A stretch of 54,352 nt of DNA from Sphingomonadales bacterium BRH_c42 (lineage in GTDB: Bacteria; Pseudomonadota; Alphaproteobacteria; Sphingomonadales; Sphingomonadaceae): assembly GCA_001516125.1 (NCBI GenBank), contig LOEX01000052.1, positions 1 through 54,352 of the forward strand. The letters run 5' to 3'. Both the position numbers and the translations under genes were made by a program. This document shows, in pieces, positions 8,382-16,793 of the stretch (the stretch's first letter is position 1; each line of letters starts with the position of its first letter). Under the pieces are notes generated by a model. It was not told the origin of the DNA. It ran no database searches and was given only the letters and a program-made list of their open reading frames with translations.

Positions 8382-9005
8382 TCAGGCCGCATCCTCCGCA
8401 TCGTCGCCAGCCGGCGCGTCGAGCATATCGGCAGGAATTTCGCCCGGCTCCAGCGTCGGATCGATCGCTTCCTGGAAGCCTTCGTGCGCGGCGGCAGCAT
8501 GTTCTTCCTCGAACATCTGCGCCAGCACGTCCACGCCCTTGCTCTGCAATTCGGCCTCGTCATCGCTGCGCGCGACATTGGCCGTTACGGTAACGCGAAC
8601 TTCAGGATGCAGCGCGACGGTCACGGTGTGGACGCCCAGCATCTTGATCGGGCTGCCCATGATGACCTGGCGCTTGTCGACGTCGTGGCCCTGTTCGGCG
8701 AGGCCCGCAACGATGTCGCGGACGTTGACCGACCCGTAAAGATGCCCGGCATTCGACGCCGCGCGGATCAGTACGACCTGCGCTCCGTCGAGCGTCTTGC
8801 CCTGCTTTTCGGCTTCGGTGCGCCGTTCGGCATTGTCGGTTTCGAGCCGCTCGCGGCTGGCTTCGAACACCTTGCGGTTGGCATCGTTGGCGCGCAGCGC
8901 CTTCTTCTGCGGCAGCAGGAAGTTGCGGGCATAGCCATCGCGCACATTGACGACGTCGCCGATTGTGCCGAGTTTTTCGATCCGTTCGAGGAGGATGATT
9001 TCCAT
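8382..9005 (-). CDS. rplI: 50S ribosomal protein L9 with acidic C-terminal extension
   Basis: The N-terminal RNA-binding domain ([19 protein letters not shown], then [16 protein letters not shown]) is classic L9. A long connecting helix and the C-terminal domain ([20 protein letters not shown]) follow. At 207 residues it is about 55 longer than E. coli L9. The extra part (about 155-207) is rich in Glu, Asp and Ala ([21 protein letters not shown]) and is probably disordered. It is the last gene of rpsF-rpsR-rplI, 15 bases after rpsR, and is followed by a strong terminator. Confidence 0.97.
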   Translation of the reverse strand: MEIILLERIEKLGTIGDVVNVRDGYARNFLLPQKKALRANDANRKVFEASRERLETDNAERRTEAEKQGKTLDGAQVVLIRAASNAGHLYGSVNVRDIVAGLAEQGHDVDKRQVIMGSPIKMLGVHTVTVALHPEVRVTVTANVARSDDEAELQSKGVDVLAQMFEEEHAAAAHEGFQEAIDPTLEPGEIPADMLDAPAGDDAEDAA

Positions 9006-9020
9006 GATCTCTTGCTCCCC

Positions 9021-9245
9021 TTACTTCACGAGGTAGGGCAGCAGGCCGATGTGGCGCGCGCGCTTGATCGCCTTGGCGAGTTCGCGCTGGCGCTTGGCCG
9101 ATACTGCGGTGATGCGGCTTGGAACGATCTTGCCGCGTTCGGACATGAAGCCCTGCAGCAGGCGGACGTCCTTGTAATCGATCTTCGGCGCGTTCTTGCC
9201 CTCGAACGGGCAGCTCTTGCGGCGGCGGAAAAACGGGCGGGCCAT
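9021..9245 (-). CDS. rpsR: 30S ribosomal protein S18
   Basis: A 74-residue S18 of normal size with [33 protein letters not shown] and the C-terminal [14 protein letters not shown] motif. It binds S6 in the 30S platform. Its ATG overlaps the rpsF stop by one base (TAATG), so translation of the two partners is coupled. Confidence 0.97.
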   Translation of the reverse strand: MARPFFRRRKSCPFEGKNAPKIDYKDVRLLQGFMSERGKIVPSRITAVSAKRQRELAKAIKRARHIGLLPYLVK

Positions 9246-9607
9246 TATTCGTACTCCTCGCGGTCGCGCCGCTTGCGTTCGCGGTCCTGCTTGCGCATCA
9301 TCGCCGATGGGCCTTCCTCATGCGCATCAACGCGCACCGTCATATAGCGGATGACGTCCTCGTTGATGCGTGTCTGCCGCTCAAGCTCCTGGATCACTGG
9401 ACCGGAAGCATCGATGTTGAGCAGGACGAAGTGCGCCTTGCGGTTGCGGTCGATCTTGTAGGCGAGGGATTTGAGGCCCCAGGTTTCGGTCTTGGTGACT
9501 TTGCCCTGATTGCTCTCGACGATTTCGGTGGCTTGCGCCGCCAGCGCGTCAACCTGGGCCTGACTGAGGTCCTGACGCGCCAAGAAAACATGCTCGTAAA
9601 GCGGCAT
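9245..9607 (-). CDS. rpsF: 30S ribosomal protein S6
   Basis: A 120-residue S6: [46 protein letters not shown] and [12 protein letters not shown] are the conserved strands. The tail after about residue 100 is charged and ends in RDREEYE, so the C-terminal residue is Glu, the kind of end RimK extends. RimK (5374-6279) and its antagonist RimB lie about 3 kb away on the other strand. First gene of the rpsF-rpsR-rplI operon; AAGGA lies just upstream of the ATG. Confidence 0.97.
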   Translation of the reverse strand: MPLYEHVFLARQDLSQAQVDALAAQATEIVESNQGKVTKTETWGLKSLAYKIDRNRKAHFVLLNIDASGPVIQELERQTRINEDVIRYMTVRVDAHEEGPSAMMRKQDRERKRRDREEYE

Positions 9608-9644
9608 GTACCTGGTCCTTTCACACTGCCGATCGCTGGCTGAT

Positions 9645-9659
9645 CCCGCACCATGCGGG
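9645..9659 (-). promoter_or_regulatory. Leader hairpin upstream of rpsF
   Basis: A perfect 6-bp stem (CCCGCA with TGCGGG) closes a 3-base loop in the rpsF 5' UTR, about 40 bases before the start codon. rpsF leaders in many bacteria carry an RNA element bound by the S6:S18 complex for feedback. Only the simple hairpin is visible here; I could not match the full published motif. Confidence 0.3.
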
Positions 9660-9731
9660 GGCCCCTCCGGCTTTCTTCACAAATCCCGCATCGGCATCGG
9701 GCAAAAATGCCGGCCGACGCAGGGATGTGCG

Positions 9732-9759
9732 CCCATAGCCGGTTTGCCCGCGAATGCAA
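9732..9759 (-). promoter_or_regulatory. Candidate promoter of rpsF operon
   Basis: Minus-strand TTGCAT (9759-9754) and TATGGG (9737-9732) are separated by 16 bases and followed by a leader of about 120 bases before rpsF. The spacing suits the housekeeping sigma factor; the -10 match is only fair. Confidence 0.4.
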
Positions 9760-9835
9760 GCGCGAATGGGACTTGCCCGGACGCGGAGCAGTCGGCACAG
9801 ACCGGCTGTTCGTCACTGCAACCGGGAATCCTCAC

Positions 9836-10777
9836 ATGCCTACAGGCCTTGTCGCCCTGCTCGACGATGTTTCGCTGATCGCGCGCGCGGCGGCAGCTTC
9901 GGTCGATGATGTCAGCGTTGCGGCGGGCAAGGCTGGATCGAAGGCGGCGGGCGTGGTGATCGACGATGCGGCGGTCACCCCCGGCTATGTCACCGGGCTT
10001 TCACCAGCGCGCGAATTGCCGATCATCGGCAAGATTGCCGTCGGCAGCCTCAAGAACAAGCTGCTCATCCTGCTCCCTGCCGCGCTGCTGCTGAGCGAGT
10101 TCCTGCCCTGGGCGATCGTGCCGCTGCTGATGCTGGGCGGCGCATTCCTGTGCTATGAAGGCGCGGAAAAGGTGATCGAGAAGCTTGGCGGGGAGAAACA
10201 CGGCGCGACGCTGGAAGACGTCATCGAGGATCCCGTCGCGTTCGAGCGCGCGCGCGTTTCGGGCGCGATCCGCACCGACCTGATCCTTTCAGCTGAGATC
10301 ATGGCGATCACGCTGAGCGAGGTCGCAGCGGAGGAATTGATTGTCCGCGCCGGAGTGCTCGCGGTGGTAGGCATCGCGATTACCATTGCGGTCTATGGTG
10401 CGGTCGCACTGATCGTGAAGATGGACGATGTCGGCCTGCACCTCGCCGAGCAGCGGCACACTGCCGTTGAACGGCGCCTCGGCCGTTTTCTGCTTCATGC
10501 TATGCCCATCCTGCTGACCCTGCTTTCGGCCGTAGGCACGGTTGCCATGCTGTGGGTCGGCGGCGGAATCATCCTCCATGGAACGCACGAACTTGGCTGG
10601 AACTTCGCCTATGACCTGGTGCACGGCGCCGAGCATGCGGTGGCGCAAGCGATGGGTCCGCTGGGCGGTATGCTGGGCTGGTTGACCTATGCGGCGATCA
10701 GCGCGGCAGCGGGGTTGGTGTTGGGGGCGATCATCACCGCCGCTGTGCACAAGGTGCCGAGGTTCGGCGCGCGCTGA
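9836..10777 (+). CDS. DUF808 family inner-membrane protein (YedI-like)
   Basis: A 313-residue polytopic membrane protein matching the DUF808/YedI family: GLVALLDDVSLIARAAAASVDDVSVAAGKAGSKAAGVVIDDAAVTP at the N-terminus, several hydrophobic segments (about 70-105, 155-180, 215-250, 280-305) and the soluble LCYEGAEKVIEKL stretch between them. No function is established. The ATG at 9836 begins the conserved N-terminus; the reading frame stays open upstream only through the divergent rpsF promoter region. Probably monocistronic. Confidence 0.88.
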   Translation: MPTGLVALLDDVSLIARAAAASVDDVSVAAGKAGSKAAGVVIDDAAVTPGYVTGLSPARELPIIGKIAVGSLKNKLLILLPAALLLSEFLPWAIVPLLMLGGAFLCYEGAEKVIEKLGGEKHGATLEDVIEDPVAFERARVSGAIRTDLILSAEIMAITLSEVAAEELIVRAGVLAVVGIAITIAVYGAVALIVKMDDVGLHLAEQRHTAVERRLGRFLLHAMPILLTLLSAVGTVAMLWVGGGIILHGTHELGWNFAYDLVHGAEHAVAQAMGPLGGMLGWLTYAAISAAAGLVLGAIITAAVHKVPRFGAR

Positions 10778-10924
10778 CATGTGGCAGGTGTGTACGGGCA
10801 ATTTGCACCGATCGGCGCCAGTGAACGCCTTGTCCAACCGGCTGAAAGCAATTACCACCCAGGTTCAATGTGTTCTACAGCATCGCCCGCGGCGGGAAGC
10901 CGGGGAATCGAGGGAGTGAAGCCG

Positions 10925-11356
10925 ATGAAAGCCTACAGCCTGTTGTTTTTGCGCGTCGCCACTGGCCTGCTGCTGGTGATCTGGGGGCTGGTCCGTGTCG
11001 TCAAGCCGGAAGTGGGTGCCCATGTCAGCGAGACATACTATGCGGGTCTGGGGGCCGCGCATGCGATCCAGTTGGGCTGGGGCGCGATCCTGCTGGTCGT
11101 TGGCCTGCTCACGATCGCGGGGCTGTGGCGCCGCGTTGCCTACACGGCGCAGGCGGTGGTGCTCGTTTTTGGCGCGCTGTCGATCTGGAAATATCTGCTC
11201 GACCCTTTCGGCATGTGGCTGCTCGACCGTGAGAGCAGCCAGATCCTGTTCTTCCCCTCGCTGGGCATGGCTGCTGCGTCGTTGGTGCTGCTCGCCTTTG
11301 TCGAGGATGATCGGCTGTCGCTCGATCACCTGCGGCGCGGTGCGCGCCAAGGCTAG
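10925..11356 (+). CDS. Four-helix membrane protein, DoxX-like
   Basis: A 143-residue protein with four predicted transmembrane helices (about 4-22, 46-67, 73-92, 104-124) and short loops, the size and layout of DoxX/DUF6041-type proteins. The start at 10925 is preceded by GGGAG at proper distance. No catalytic motif is seen. It is separated from the upstream DUF808 gene by 147 bases and from the PilZ gene by 82 bases. The family assignment rests on topology and general composition, not on a diagnostic motif. Confidence 0.6.
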   Translation: MKAYSLLFLRVATGLLLVIWGLVRVVKPEVGAHVSETYYAGLGAAHAIQLGWGAILLVVGLLTIAGLWRRVAYTAQAVVLVFGALSIWKYLLDPFGMWLLDRESSQILFFPSLGMAAASLVLLAFVEDDRLSLDHLRRGARQG

Positions 11357-11438
11357 TGGGGCCAGGGTGAGTGTCGATCGAATCTAGGGATAATTTCTAG
11401 GCACAAATCGTTTACCAAATTCTGCCACAAGGCGGAGC

Positions 11439-11741
11439 ATGAACAAGTTCGAGATTCCGCGGGTTTCCGACCGCAGGCAGATGCGGGTCCTTGTCGATGG
11501 GCGGGTGCGCTCGCGCCAGGTCTATGTCGATCTGTTCGATCTGTCCGAAGGCGGCTGCAAGATCAAGGGACGCCACGGCTTCGTGACCGCCGGGGAAACG
11601 GTCAACCTCAAGATCGCCGGTTTCAAGACTCCGTTGGGCACGGTCGCGTGGGTCGACAACGAATACGCCGGCGTCGCCTTCGACGGCAGGCTCCATCCGG
11701 CTGTGCTCGATCATATCTGCAAGGTGCAGGCAAAGACGTAA
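11439..11741 (+). CDS. PilZ-domain protein
   Basis: A 100-residue stand-alone PilZ domain. The N-terminal RRQMR (about 12-16) supplies the RxxxR motif, and DLSEGG (about 39-44) supplies the D/NxSxxG motif that together bind cyclic di-GMP. GTVAWVDNEYAGVAF is the conserved closing strand pair. Single-domain PilZ proteins act as soluble c-di-GMP receptors on motility, polysaccharide export or holdfast systems; no partner gene is adjacent. It ends 62 bases before the end of phoB, transcribed toward it. Confidence 0.88.
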   Translation: MNKFEIPRVSDRRQMRVLVDGRVRSRQVYVDLFDLSEGGCKIKGRHGFVTAGETVNLKIAGFKTPLGTVAWVDNEYAGVAFDGRLHPAVLDHICKVQAKT

Positions 11742-11763
11742 TACCGCCAAAGGATGCAACCGG

Positions 11764-11782
11764 ATGGCTGTCCCCCAGCCAT
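11764..11782. terminator. Hairpin between convergent pilZ-type gene and phoB
   Basis: A perfect 7-bp stem (ATGGCTG with CAGCCAT) with a 5-base loop lies between the two convergent stop codons. There is no T-run on either strand, so it may be a transcript-end stabiliser or a weak bidirectional terminator. Confidence 0.4.
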
Positions 11783-11803
11783 GCGATGTTCCCCGGGGTT
11801 CGC

Positions 11804-12505
11804 CTATCCGGTGGCGGGCGCCCCTTCCAACGAGTATCCCGCCGAACGTACCGTGCGGATGGGATCGCGCGAGCCGTCAATCTCGATCGCCTTGCGCAGG
11901 CGGCGAATATGCACATCCACGGTGCGCAGCTCGATTTCGCTGCTATTTCCCCAAACCCCGTCGAGCAACTGGCCGCGGCTGAACACCCGCCCAGGGCTCT
12001 CCATGAAGAATTTGAGCAGGCGATACTCGGTGGGGCCGAGCCGCAGCGGCTGCCCCTTGCGTTTGACCCGGTGCGCGACCGGATCGAGCGACAGATCTCC
12101 CACCTCGATGGTTTCGCCTGCAAGGGCAGGGCGGATACGCCGCATCACCGCCGCCACACGGGCCAGCAATTCGCGCGGGCTGAAAGGTTTGGTCAGGTAG
12201 TCGTCGGCACCGGTTTCCAGCCCCCGCACCCGATCGTCCTCTGCATCGCGCGCGGTGAGCATGATGATCGGGACGTGCGCGGTTTCCTTCTCGCGGCGCA
12301 AACGGCGGCAGACCTCGATCCCGCTCGTCCCGTCGATCATCCAGTCGAGAATGACCAGATCGGGCACTTCTTCGCGCGACAGCAGCAGTGCCTCATCCCC
12401 GTCGGAGGTGCACCGCACGTCATAGCCTTCGTTGCGGAAGCGATATTCCAGCAACTCGGAAAGCGCAGGATCGTCTTCTACCAACAGCAGCTTTGCGGCG
12501 GACAT
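11804..12505 (-). CDS. phoB: Phosphate response regulator PhoB
   Basis: A 233-residue OmpR/PhoB-type regulator. The receiver domain (1-120) has the acidic pair in VEDD, phospho-acceptor Asp in LVILDWMIDG, the Thr in LTARD and the Lys in TKPFSPREL. The C-terminal winged helix has GPTEYRLLKFFMESPGRVFSRGQLLD and RTVDVHIRRLRKAIE, diagnostic of PhoB. It binds Pho boxes when phosphorylated by PhoR. ATG at 12505 was chosen over the TTG at 12514 because AAGGGG sits about 9 bases upstream of it. Last gene of the pst-pho block, 70 bases after phoU. Confidence 0.93.
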   Translation of the reverse strand: MSAAKLLLVEDDPALSELLEYRFRNEGYDVRCTSDGDEALLLSREEVPDLVILDWMIDGTSGIEVCRRLRREKETAHVPIIMLTARDAEDDRVRGLETGADDYLTKPFSPRELLARVAAVMRRIRPALAGETIEVGDLSLDPVAHRVKRKGQPLRLGPTEYRLLKFFMESPGRVFSRGQLLDGVWGNSSEIELRTVDVHIRRLRKAIEIDGSRDPIRTVRSAGYSLEGAPATG

Positions 12506-12575
12506 CGGTTTCAACCCCTTTGTGTCTGGCCTGCACCTGACACCCGCATTGTTACAGCTTCACGACAGGAAAGCG

Positions 12576-13244
12576 TCAGCCATCAGCGTCGGGCGGGTAA
12601 TCGCCAGTGGCGGCAAAATGCACCATCTCGGCCACATTGGTCGCATGGTCTCCGATCCGTTCGATATTGCGCGCGACGAACAGCAGCTGGGCCGCGCTCG
12701 AAATGGTCGCAGGGTTTTCCACCATGTAACTTACGACATTGCGAAATATGCTGTTGTAGAATGCATCGACCTTGGCGTCGGCGGCAATCACTTCGAGTGC
12801 CAACTGCGGATCGCGCGCGGCATATGCGGTCAGCACGTCGTGCACCATTTCGCTCGCCAGTTCGCCCATGGCGGGCAGCAGGGTCAGCGGTTCGAAGTGG
12901 CTGCGGCCCTCGATCTTGCCGATCCGGCGCGCGATGTTCTTGGCGTAATCGCCGATCCGTTCGACTACGCCTGCAATCTTGAGCGCGGCGATCACCTCGC
13001 GCAGATCGTCAGCCATCGGTGCACGCAGCGCGATGATCCGCACCGCGAGCTTGTCGACTTCCATTTCCAGCTCGTCGATCTTCTTGTCGCGGCTGATGAT
13101 CCGGTCGGCCAGATCCTCGTCGCCGCGAACCAGCGCGTCGAGCGCTTCCTGGATCGCGACCTCGGACAGCCCACCCATCTCGGCAATCAGGCCGCGCAAC
13201 CGGGTGATGTCGGCATCGAATGCCTTGACCGTGTGTTCTGCCAT
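12576..13244 (-). CDS. phoU: Phosphate signalling protein PhoU
   Basis: A 222-residue all-helical protein with the duplicated PhoU three-helix bundle; the metal-binding motif occurs twice as VVERIGDYAKNIARR (about 95-109) and NIERIGDHATNVAEM (about 192-206). PhoU connects the Pst transporter to PhoR and keeps PhoB inactive when phosphate is plentiful. Its ATG overlaps the pstB stop by one base (TAATG). Confidence 0.95.
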   Translation of the reverse strand: MAEHTVKAFDADITRLRGLIAEMGGLSEVAIQEALDALVRGDEDLADRIISRDKKIDELEMEVDKLAVRIIALRAPMADDLREVIAALKIAGVVERIGDYAKNIARRIGKIEGRSHFEPLTLLPAMGELASEMVHDVLTAYAARDPQLALEVIAADAKVDAFYNSIFRNVVSYMVENPATISSAAQLLFVARNIERIGDHATNVAEMVHFAATGDYPPDADG

Positions 13245-14035
13245 TAGCCGTAACGTCCTGTGATGTAATCTTGAGTGCGCTTCTCGATCGGATTGGTGAA
13301 TATGTCGGAAGTATGACCGTACTCTACCATCTTTCCGAGATGGAAAAAGGCCGTTCTCTGCGATACACGGGCGGCCTGTTGCATCGAATGCGTGACGATC
13401 ACGATGGCGTAGCGATCGGATAATTCGTCGATCAGTTCCTCGATCCGCGCGGTGGCAATCGGATCGAGCGCCGAGCAGGGTTCGTCCATCAGGATCACTT
13501 CCGGATCGACCGCAATGGCCCGGGCAATGCAGAGGCGCTGCTGTTGCCCGCCAGAAAGCGCAGTGCCCGAATCGCCCATTCGGTCGTTGACTTCATCCCA
13601 CAGGCCGGCCCGACGCAGCGACTTTTCGACGATCGCGTCGAGATCGTCCTTCCTTTCAGCCAGTCCATGAATGCGCGGGCCGTAGGCGACGTTGTCATAG
13701 ATCGACTTGGGGAAGGGGTTGGGCTTCTGGAACACCATGCCCACCCGTGCCCGCAACTGGACCACGTCCATGTTCGACGAATAGACGTCTTCACCATCCA
13801 GCTCGATCCGGCCTTCCACACGGGCAGACGGGATCGTGTCGTTCATGCGGTTGAGCGTGCGCAGGAAGGTCGATTTGCCGCAACCCGACGGCCCGATGAA
13901 GGCAGTCACGAAACGCGCGGGAATATCGATCGAAACATCGTCGATCGCCATCTTGTCGCCGTAATAGACCGAGACATTCGAGGCACGCATCTTGGCCTCG
14001 ACCGGTTCCAGGTTGGGATGGATGACTGTCACCAC
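13244..14035 (-). CDS. pstB: Phosphate ABC transporter ATP-binding protein PstB
   Basis: A 263-residue ABC ATPase with Walker [11 protein letters not shown]-loop [19 protein letters not shown] (the PFPKSI motif is PstB-specific), signature LSGGQQQRL, Walker [14 protein letters not shown] and switch His in [12 protein letters not shown]. It powers phosphate uptake through PstC and PstA. The GTG at 14035 overlaps the pstA stop; GTG at 14032 is equally possible. Confidence 0.96.
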   Translation of the reverse strand: MVTVIHPNLEPVEAKMRASNVSVYYGDKMAIDDVSIDIPARFVTAFIGPSGCGKSTFLRTLNRMNDTIPSARVEGRIELDGEDVYSSNMDVVQLRARVGMVFQKPNPFPKSIYDNVAYGPRIHGLAERKDDLDAIVEKSLRRAGLWDEVNDRMGDSGTALSGGQQQRLCIARAIAVDPEVILMDEPCSALDPIATARIEELIDELSDRYAIVIVTHSMQQAARVSQRTAFFHLGKMVEYGHTSDIFTNPIEKRTQDYITGRYG

Positions 14036-15282
14036 TTCTTCTCGTATTTGTTGCGCAGGTAGATTGCGAGGCCGTTCATCAGCAGGAGGAACAGCAGCAG
14101 CACGATGATAGCCGCACTGGTGCGTTCGACAAAACCGCGATCGATTTCGTCAGACCACAGAAAGATTTGCACCGGTAGCACGGTGGCGGGCGAAGTGAAC
14201 CCATCAGGCGGACTGGCCACAAAGGCGCGCATGCCGATCATCAGCAACGGCGCAGTTTCGCCCAGTGCGCGGGCCATGCCGATGATCGCGCCGGTCAGAA
14301 TGCCGGGCAACGCCAGCGGCAGCACATGGTGGAACACCACCTGGATCGGCGATGCACCGATTGCCAGCGCCCCGTCGCGGATCGAAGGGGGTACGGCCTT
14401 GATGGCATTTCGGCCCGATATCACGATGACCGGCATGGTCATCAGCGCCAGCGTCATACCGCCGATCAGCGGGGCCGAGCGGTAATTGGGGAAGATCCAC
14501 AGGAACACAGCAAGTCCCAGCAGGCCGAAGATGATGGAAGGTACCGCCGCCAGATTGTTGATCGATACCTCGATCAGGTCTGTCCAGCGGTTCCTGGGAG
14601 CGTATTCCTCGAGGTAGAGCGCCGCCAGAACGCCGATGGGGAAGGCCATCAGCAAGGTCACGATCATTGTCAGGATCGAACCCTTGAGCGCACCCCAGAT
14701 GCCTGCCGCTTGCGGGTCGGTCGCATCCGACCGGGCGAGAAAGCCCGAATCGAAATTCTCCGCCAATTTCTTCTCGGCCGTCAGCTTGTGTGCGAGCGCT
14801 TGCGTGTCGGCCGCCCCCTCTCCATCGAGCGCTGCTGCCAGTCTGGCGCTTGCGGCCAGTTCGAACGTGTGGGTGCCCTGCGCCAGTTCGGGATCGCGGA
14901 TCAGTGCCGCGGCCACTTCACGCCACGCCTGGCCACTCAATTCGCCCGCCGCCTCAGGCCCAAGCGATTCATCCGCGTAGAAGCTCACGACCTGGGGCAG
15001 GCCCTGGATCTCGAGCGTCTGGAGAGCGCCGGGGCCGTTCATGGCGGCGGGATTGGCCACGATTCCCGATTCGGGGAAATCGATGGTGACCGCCAGTTCG
15101 GCCCGCTGAAATCCGCCGATGCCGTTGAGCGTCATCGTCACCAGCAGGAAAATCAGCACGGCAACCGACGCCAGGATCGCCGAAAGGCCCGCAAGCCTGA
15201 ACCGGCGCTCTGCGGCATAGCGTTTGCGCAACCGCAGGGCGAAAGCATCGGTGCGGGCGGTGAGCAGGGCGGGCTTACTCAT
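14029..15282 (-). CDS. pstA: Phosphate ABC transporter permease PstA
   Basis: A 417-residue permease, longer than E. coli PstA (about 296). The extra length is a soluble, probably periplasmic, segment (about 60-190) between the first membrane helix ([19 protein letters not shown]) and the conserved transporter core, a layout common in alphaproteobacteria. The core has the EAA-type loop [23 protein letters not shown] and [16 protein letters not shown]. The start at 15282 overlaps the pstC stop by 8 bases and gives a natural N-terminus. Confidence 0.93.
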   Translation of the reverse strand: MSKPALLTARTDAFALRLRKRYAAERRFRLAGLSAILASVAVLIFLLVTMTLNGIGGFQRAELAVTIDFPESGIVANPAAMNGPGALQTLEIQGLPQVVSFYADESLGPEAAGELSGQAWREVAAALIRDPELAQGTHTFELAASARLAAALDGEGAADTQALAHKLTAEKKLAENFDSGFLARSDATDPQAAGIWGALKGSILTMIVTLLMAFPIGVLAALYLEEYAPRNRWTDLIEVSINNLAAVPSIIFGLLGLAVFLWIFPNYRSAPLIGGMTLALMTMPVIVISGRNAIKAVPPSIRDGALAIGASPIQVVFHHVLPLALPGILTGAIIGMARALGETAPLLMIGMRAFVASPPDGFTSPATVLPVQIFLWSDEIDRGFVERTSAAIIVLLLFLLLMNGLAIYLRNKYEKKW

Positions 15283-16663
15283 AGGCTTCCCTGAACCGCT
15301 TGACGACGTGCAAGGCGATGAAATTGAGGCCCAGCGTGACCATGAACAGGACAAAGCCGAGCGCAAACGCGCTCAGCGTTGCGGGGTGATCGAAGCTGCC
15401 TTCGCCGGTCAGCATGGCGACGATCTGGAAGGTCACCGTGGTCATCGCTTCCAATGGATTGGCGGTGAGATTGGCGGCGGCGCCTGCTGCCATCACGACG
15501 ATCATGGTTTCACCGATCGCGCGGCTTATCGCCAGCATGACGCCGGCGACTATCCCCGGCAGGGCCGCCGGGATGATCACCTTACGGATGGTCTCTGACG
15601 TCGTTGCGCCCATCGCTAAGCTACCATCGCGCATCGCCTGCGGCACGGCGGCAATCGAATCATCCGCCATCGACGAGACAAAGGGGATGATCATCACTCC
15701 CATTACCAGGCCCGCGGCCAACGCGCTCTCGCTCGATGCGCTACTTATTCCGACGCCCAGGGCGGCATCACGGATTGCCGGGGCAACGGTGAGCGCCGCG
15801 AAATAGCCATAGACGACGGTTGGAACACCCGCGAGGATCTCCAGCGCCGGCTTTACCCAGGCACGCATGTTGGGTGCGGCATATTGGGTGAGGTAGATCG
15901 CGCTCATCAGGCCCAGTGGGATTGCCACGACCATGGCGATGATCGCCCCGATATAGATTGTGCCCCAGAACAGCGGAATCGCACCATAGCGCGACACATC
16001 GATATTGCTCGCGCTGCCCATCGGATCGGGGCCCCAGTAAGTCCCGAACAGGAAATCGACCGGGCTGACCATGCCGAAAAAGCGGACAGTTTCGAACACC
16101 AGGCTGACAAAAATGCCGAAGGTCGTGAGGATCGCCACCATTGATGCCACCAACAGCACCGCCATGACGACCCGTTCGACCCGCGAGCGCGCCCTGAAGT
16201 CGGGTCTGATCCGCAGGAACGCGAAGCTGCCGCCGGCGAAGGCAATCAGCAGCGTCGTGACCAGCCCGATCAGGCCAAAGCGCGAAGCGGCCAGTTTGAA
16301 CGGTGCGACCAGAGGTTCCGCCTTCTGGTTGAAGAAGGCTGCCGTCTGGCCGCTTGCAGCCGCCTTCGCCTCAGACAGGATGGCGTCGCGTTCGATGCCG
16401 AATTGGGGCAGGTTTTGCGCTGCATCCGATGCGAGCACCGATTGCAGGATAAGCTGCGGAGCGATCAGCGACCAGGCAAGCACGAAAGCGGCTGCGGGCA
16501 CCAGGACCCAAAGCGCCACATACCAGCCATGATAATTGGGGCGTGCAGCCAGCACCCGGGCGCCGTTGACGCGCTGGAAGCTCCACGCACGGCCGCGGCC
16601 CGCCAGCCACCCGATCAAACCCAGGCCGCTGGCAATCAGGAGGAGGGTGATCGGCGTCAACAA
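15275..16663 (-). CDS. pstC: Phosphate ABC transporter permease PstC
   Basis: A 462-residue permease with an N-terminal membrane region, a soluble insertion (about 75-125) and the core: VSPVDFLFGTYWGP, SAIYLTQYAAPNMRAWVKPALEILAGVPTVVYGYFA, the EAA loop (SIAAVPQAMRDGSLAMGATTSE) and ISRAIGETMIVVMAAG. Like pstA it is longer than the E. coli protein. The start is TTG (16663 or 16660); no ATG fits. No pstS lies before it, although pstS normally heads this operon, so the binding protein must be encoded elsewhere. A Pho box lies about 110 bases upstream. Confidence 0.92.
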   Translation of the reverse strand: MLTPITLLLIASGLGLIGWLAGRGRAWSFQRVNGARVLAARPNYHGWYVALWVLVPAAAFVLAWSLIAPQLILQSVLASDAAQNLPQFGIERDAILSEAKAAASGQTAAFFNQKAEPLVAPFKLAASRFGLIGLVTTLLIAFAGGSFAFLRIRPDFRARSRVERVVMAVLLVASMVAILTTFGIFVSLVFETVRFFGMVSPVDFLFGTYWGPDPMGSASNIDVSRYGAIPLFWGTIYIGAIIAMVVAIPLGLMSAIYLTQYAAPNMRAWVKPALEILAGVPTVVYGYFAALTVAPAIRDAALGVGISSASSESALAAGLVMGVMIIPFVSSMADDSIAAVPQAMRDGSLAMGATTSETIRKVIIPAALPGIVAGVMLAISRAIGETMIVVMAAGAAANLTANPLEAMTTVTFQIVAMLTGEGSFDHPATLSAFALGFVLFMVTLGLNFIALHVVKRFREAYE

Positions 16664-16695
16664 GGTTTTGGCTTTACCTCAATTAATGAATTCGA

Positions 16696-16741
16696 CCGGG
16701 TTTCGGTTGATGCGAAGTGCAGCCTTCACACACAAACCCGG
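16696..16741 (-). promoter_or_regulatory. Long-range stem in the pstC 5' UTR
   Basis: CCGGGTTT (16696-16703) and AAACCCGG (16734-16741) are perfectly complementary over 8 bp with 30 bases between them, inside the pstC leader. It could shape the leader RNA, but nothing shows a function. Confidence 0.25.
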
Positions 16742-16773
16742 CAAACGGATTTCAAATCTGTCGGTTGATCGAT

Positions 16774-16791
16774 GTTGGAGAAATATGACAG
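16774..16791 (-). promoter_or_regulatory. Pho box upstream of pstC
   Basis: Minus-strand CTGTCAT-ATTT-CTCCAAC: the first 7-base half-site matches the consensus perfectly, the 4-base spacer is A/T only, and the second half-site is degenerate. It starts two bases after the phoR stop and lies about 110 bases before pstC, so it would activate pstCAB-phoU-phoB separately from phoR. Confidence 0.6.
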
Positions 16792-16793
16792 TT

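Noticed and set aside
10778-10924. Possible upstream extension of the DoxX-like gene (frame open from 10781).
   Set aside because: The added residues have no conservation pattern or hydrophobicity and would spoil the membrane start; ATG at 10925 has a good ribosome binding site.
11357-11438. Repeated TCTAGG around a GATAAT before the PilZ gene, considered as a promoter with operator.
   Set aside because: No -35 at workable distance and the repeat is too short to be meaningful.
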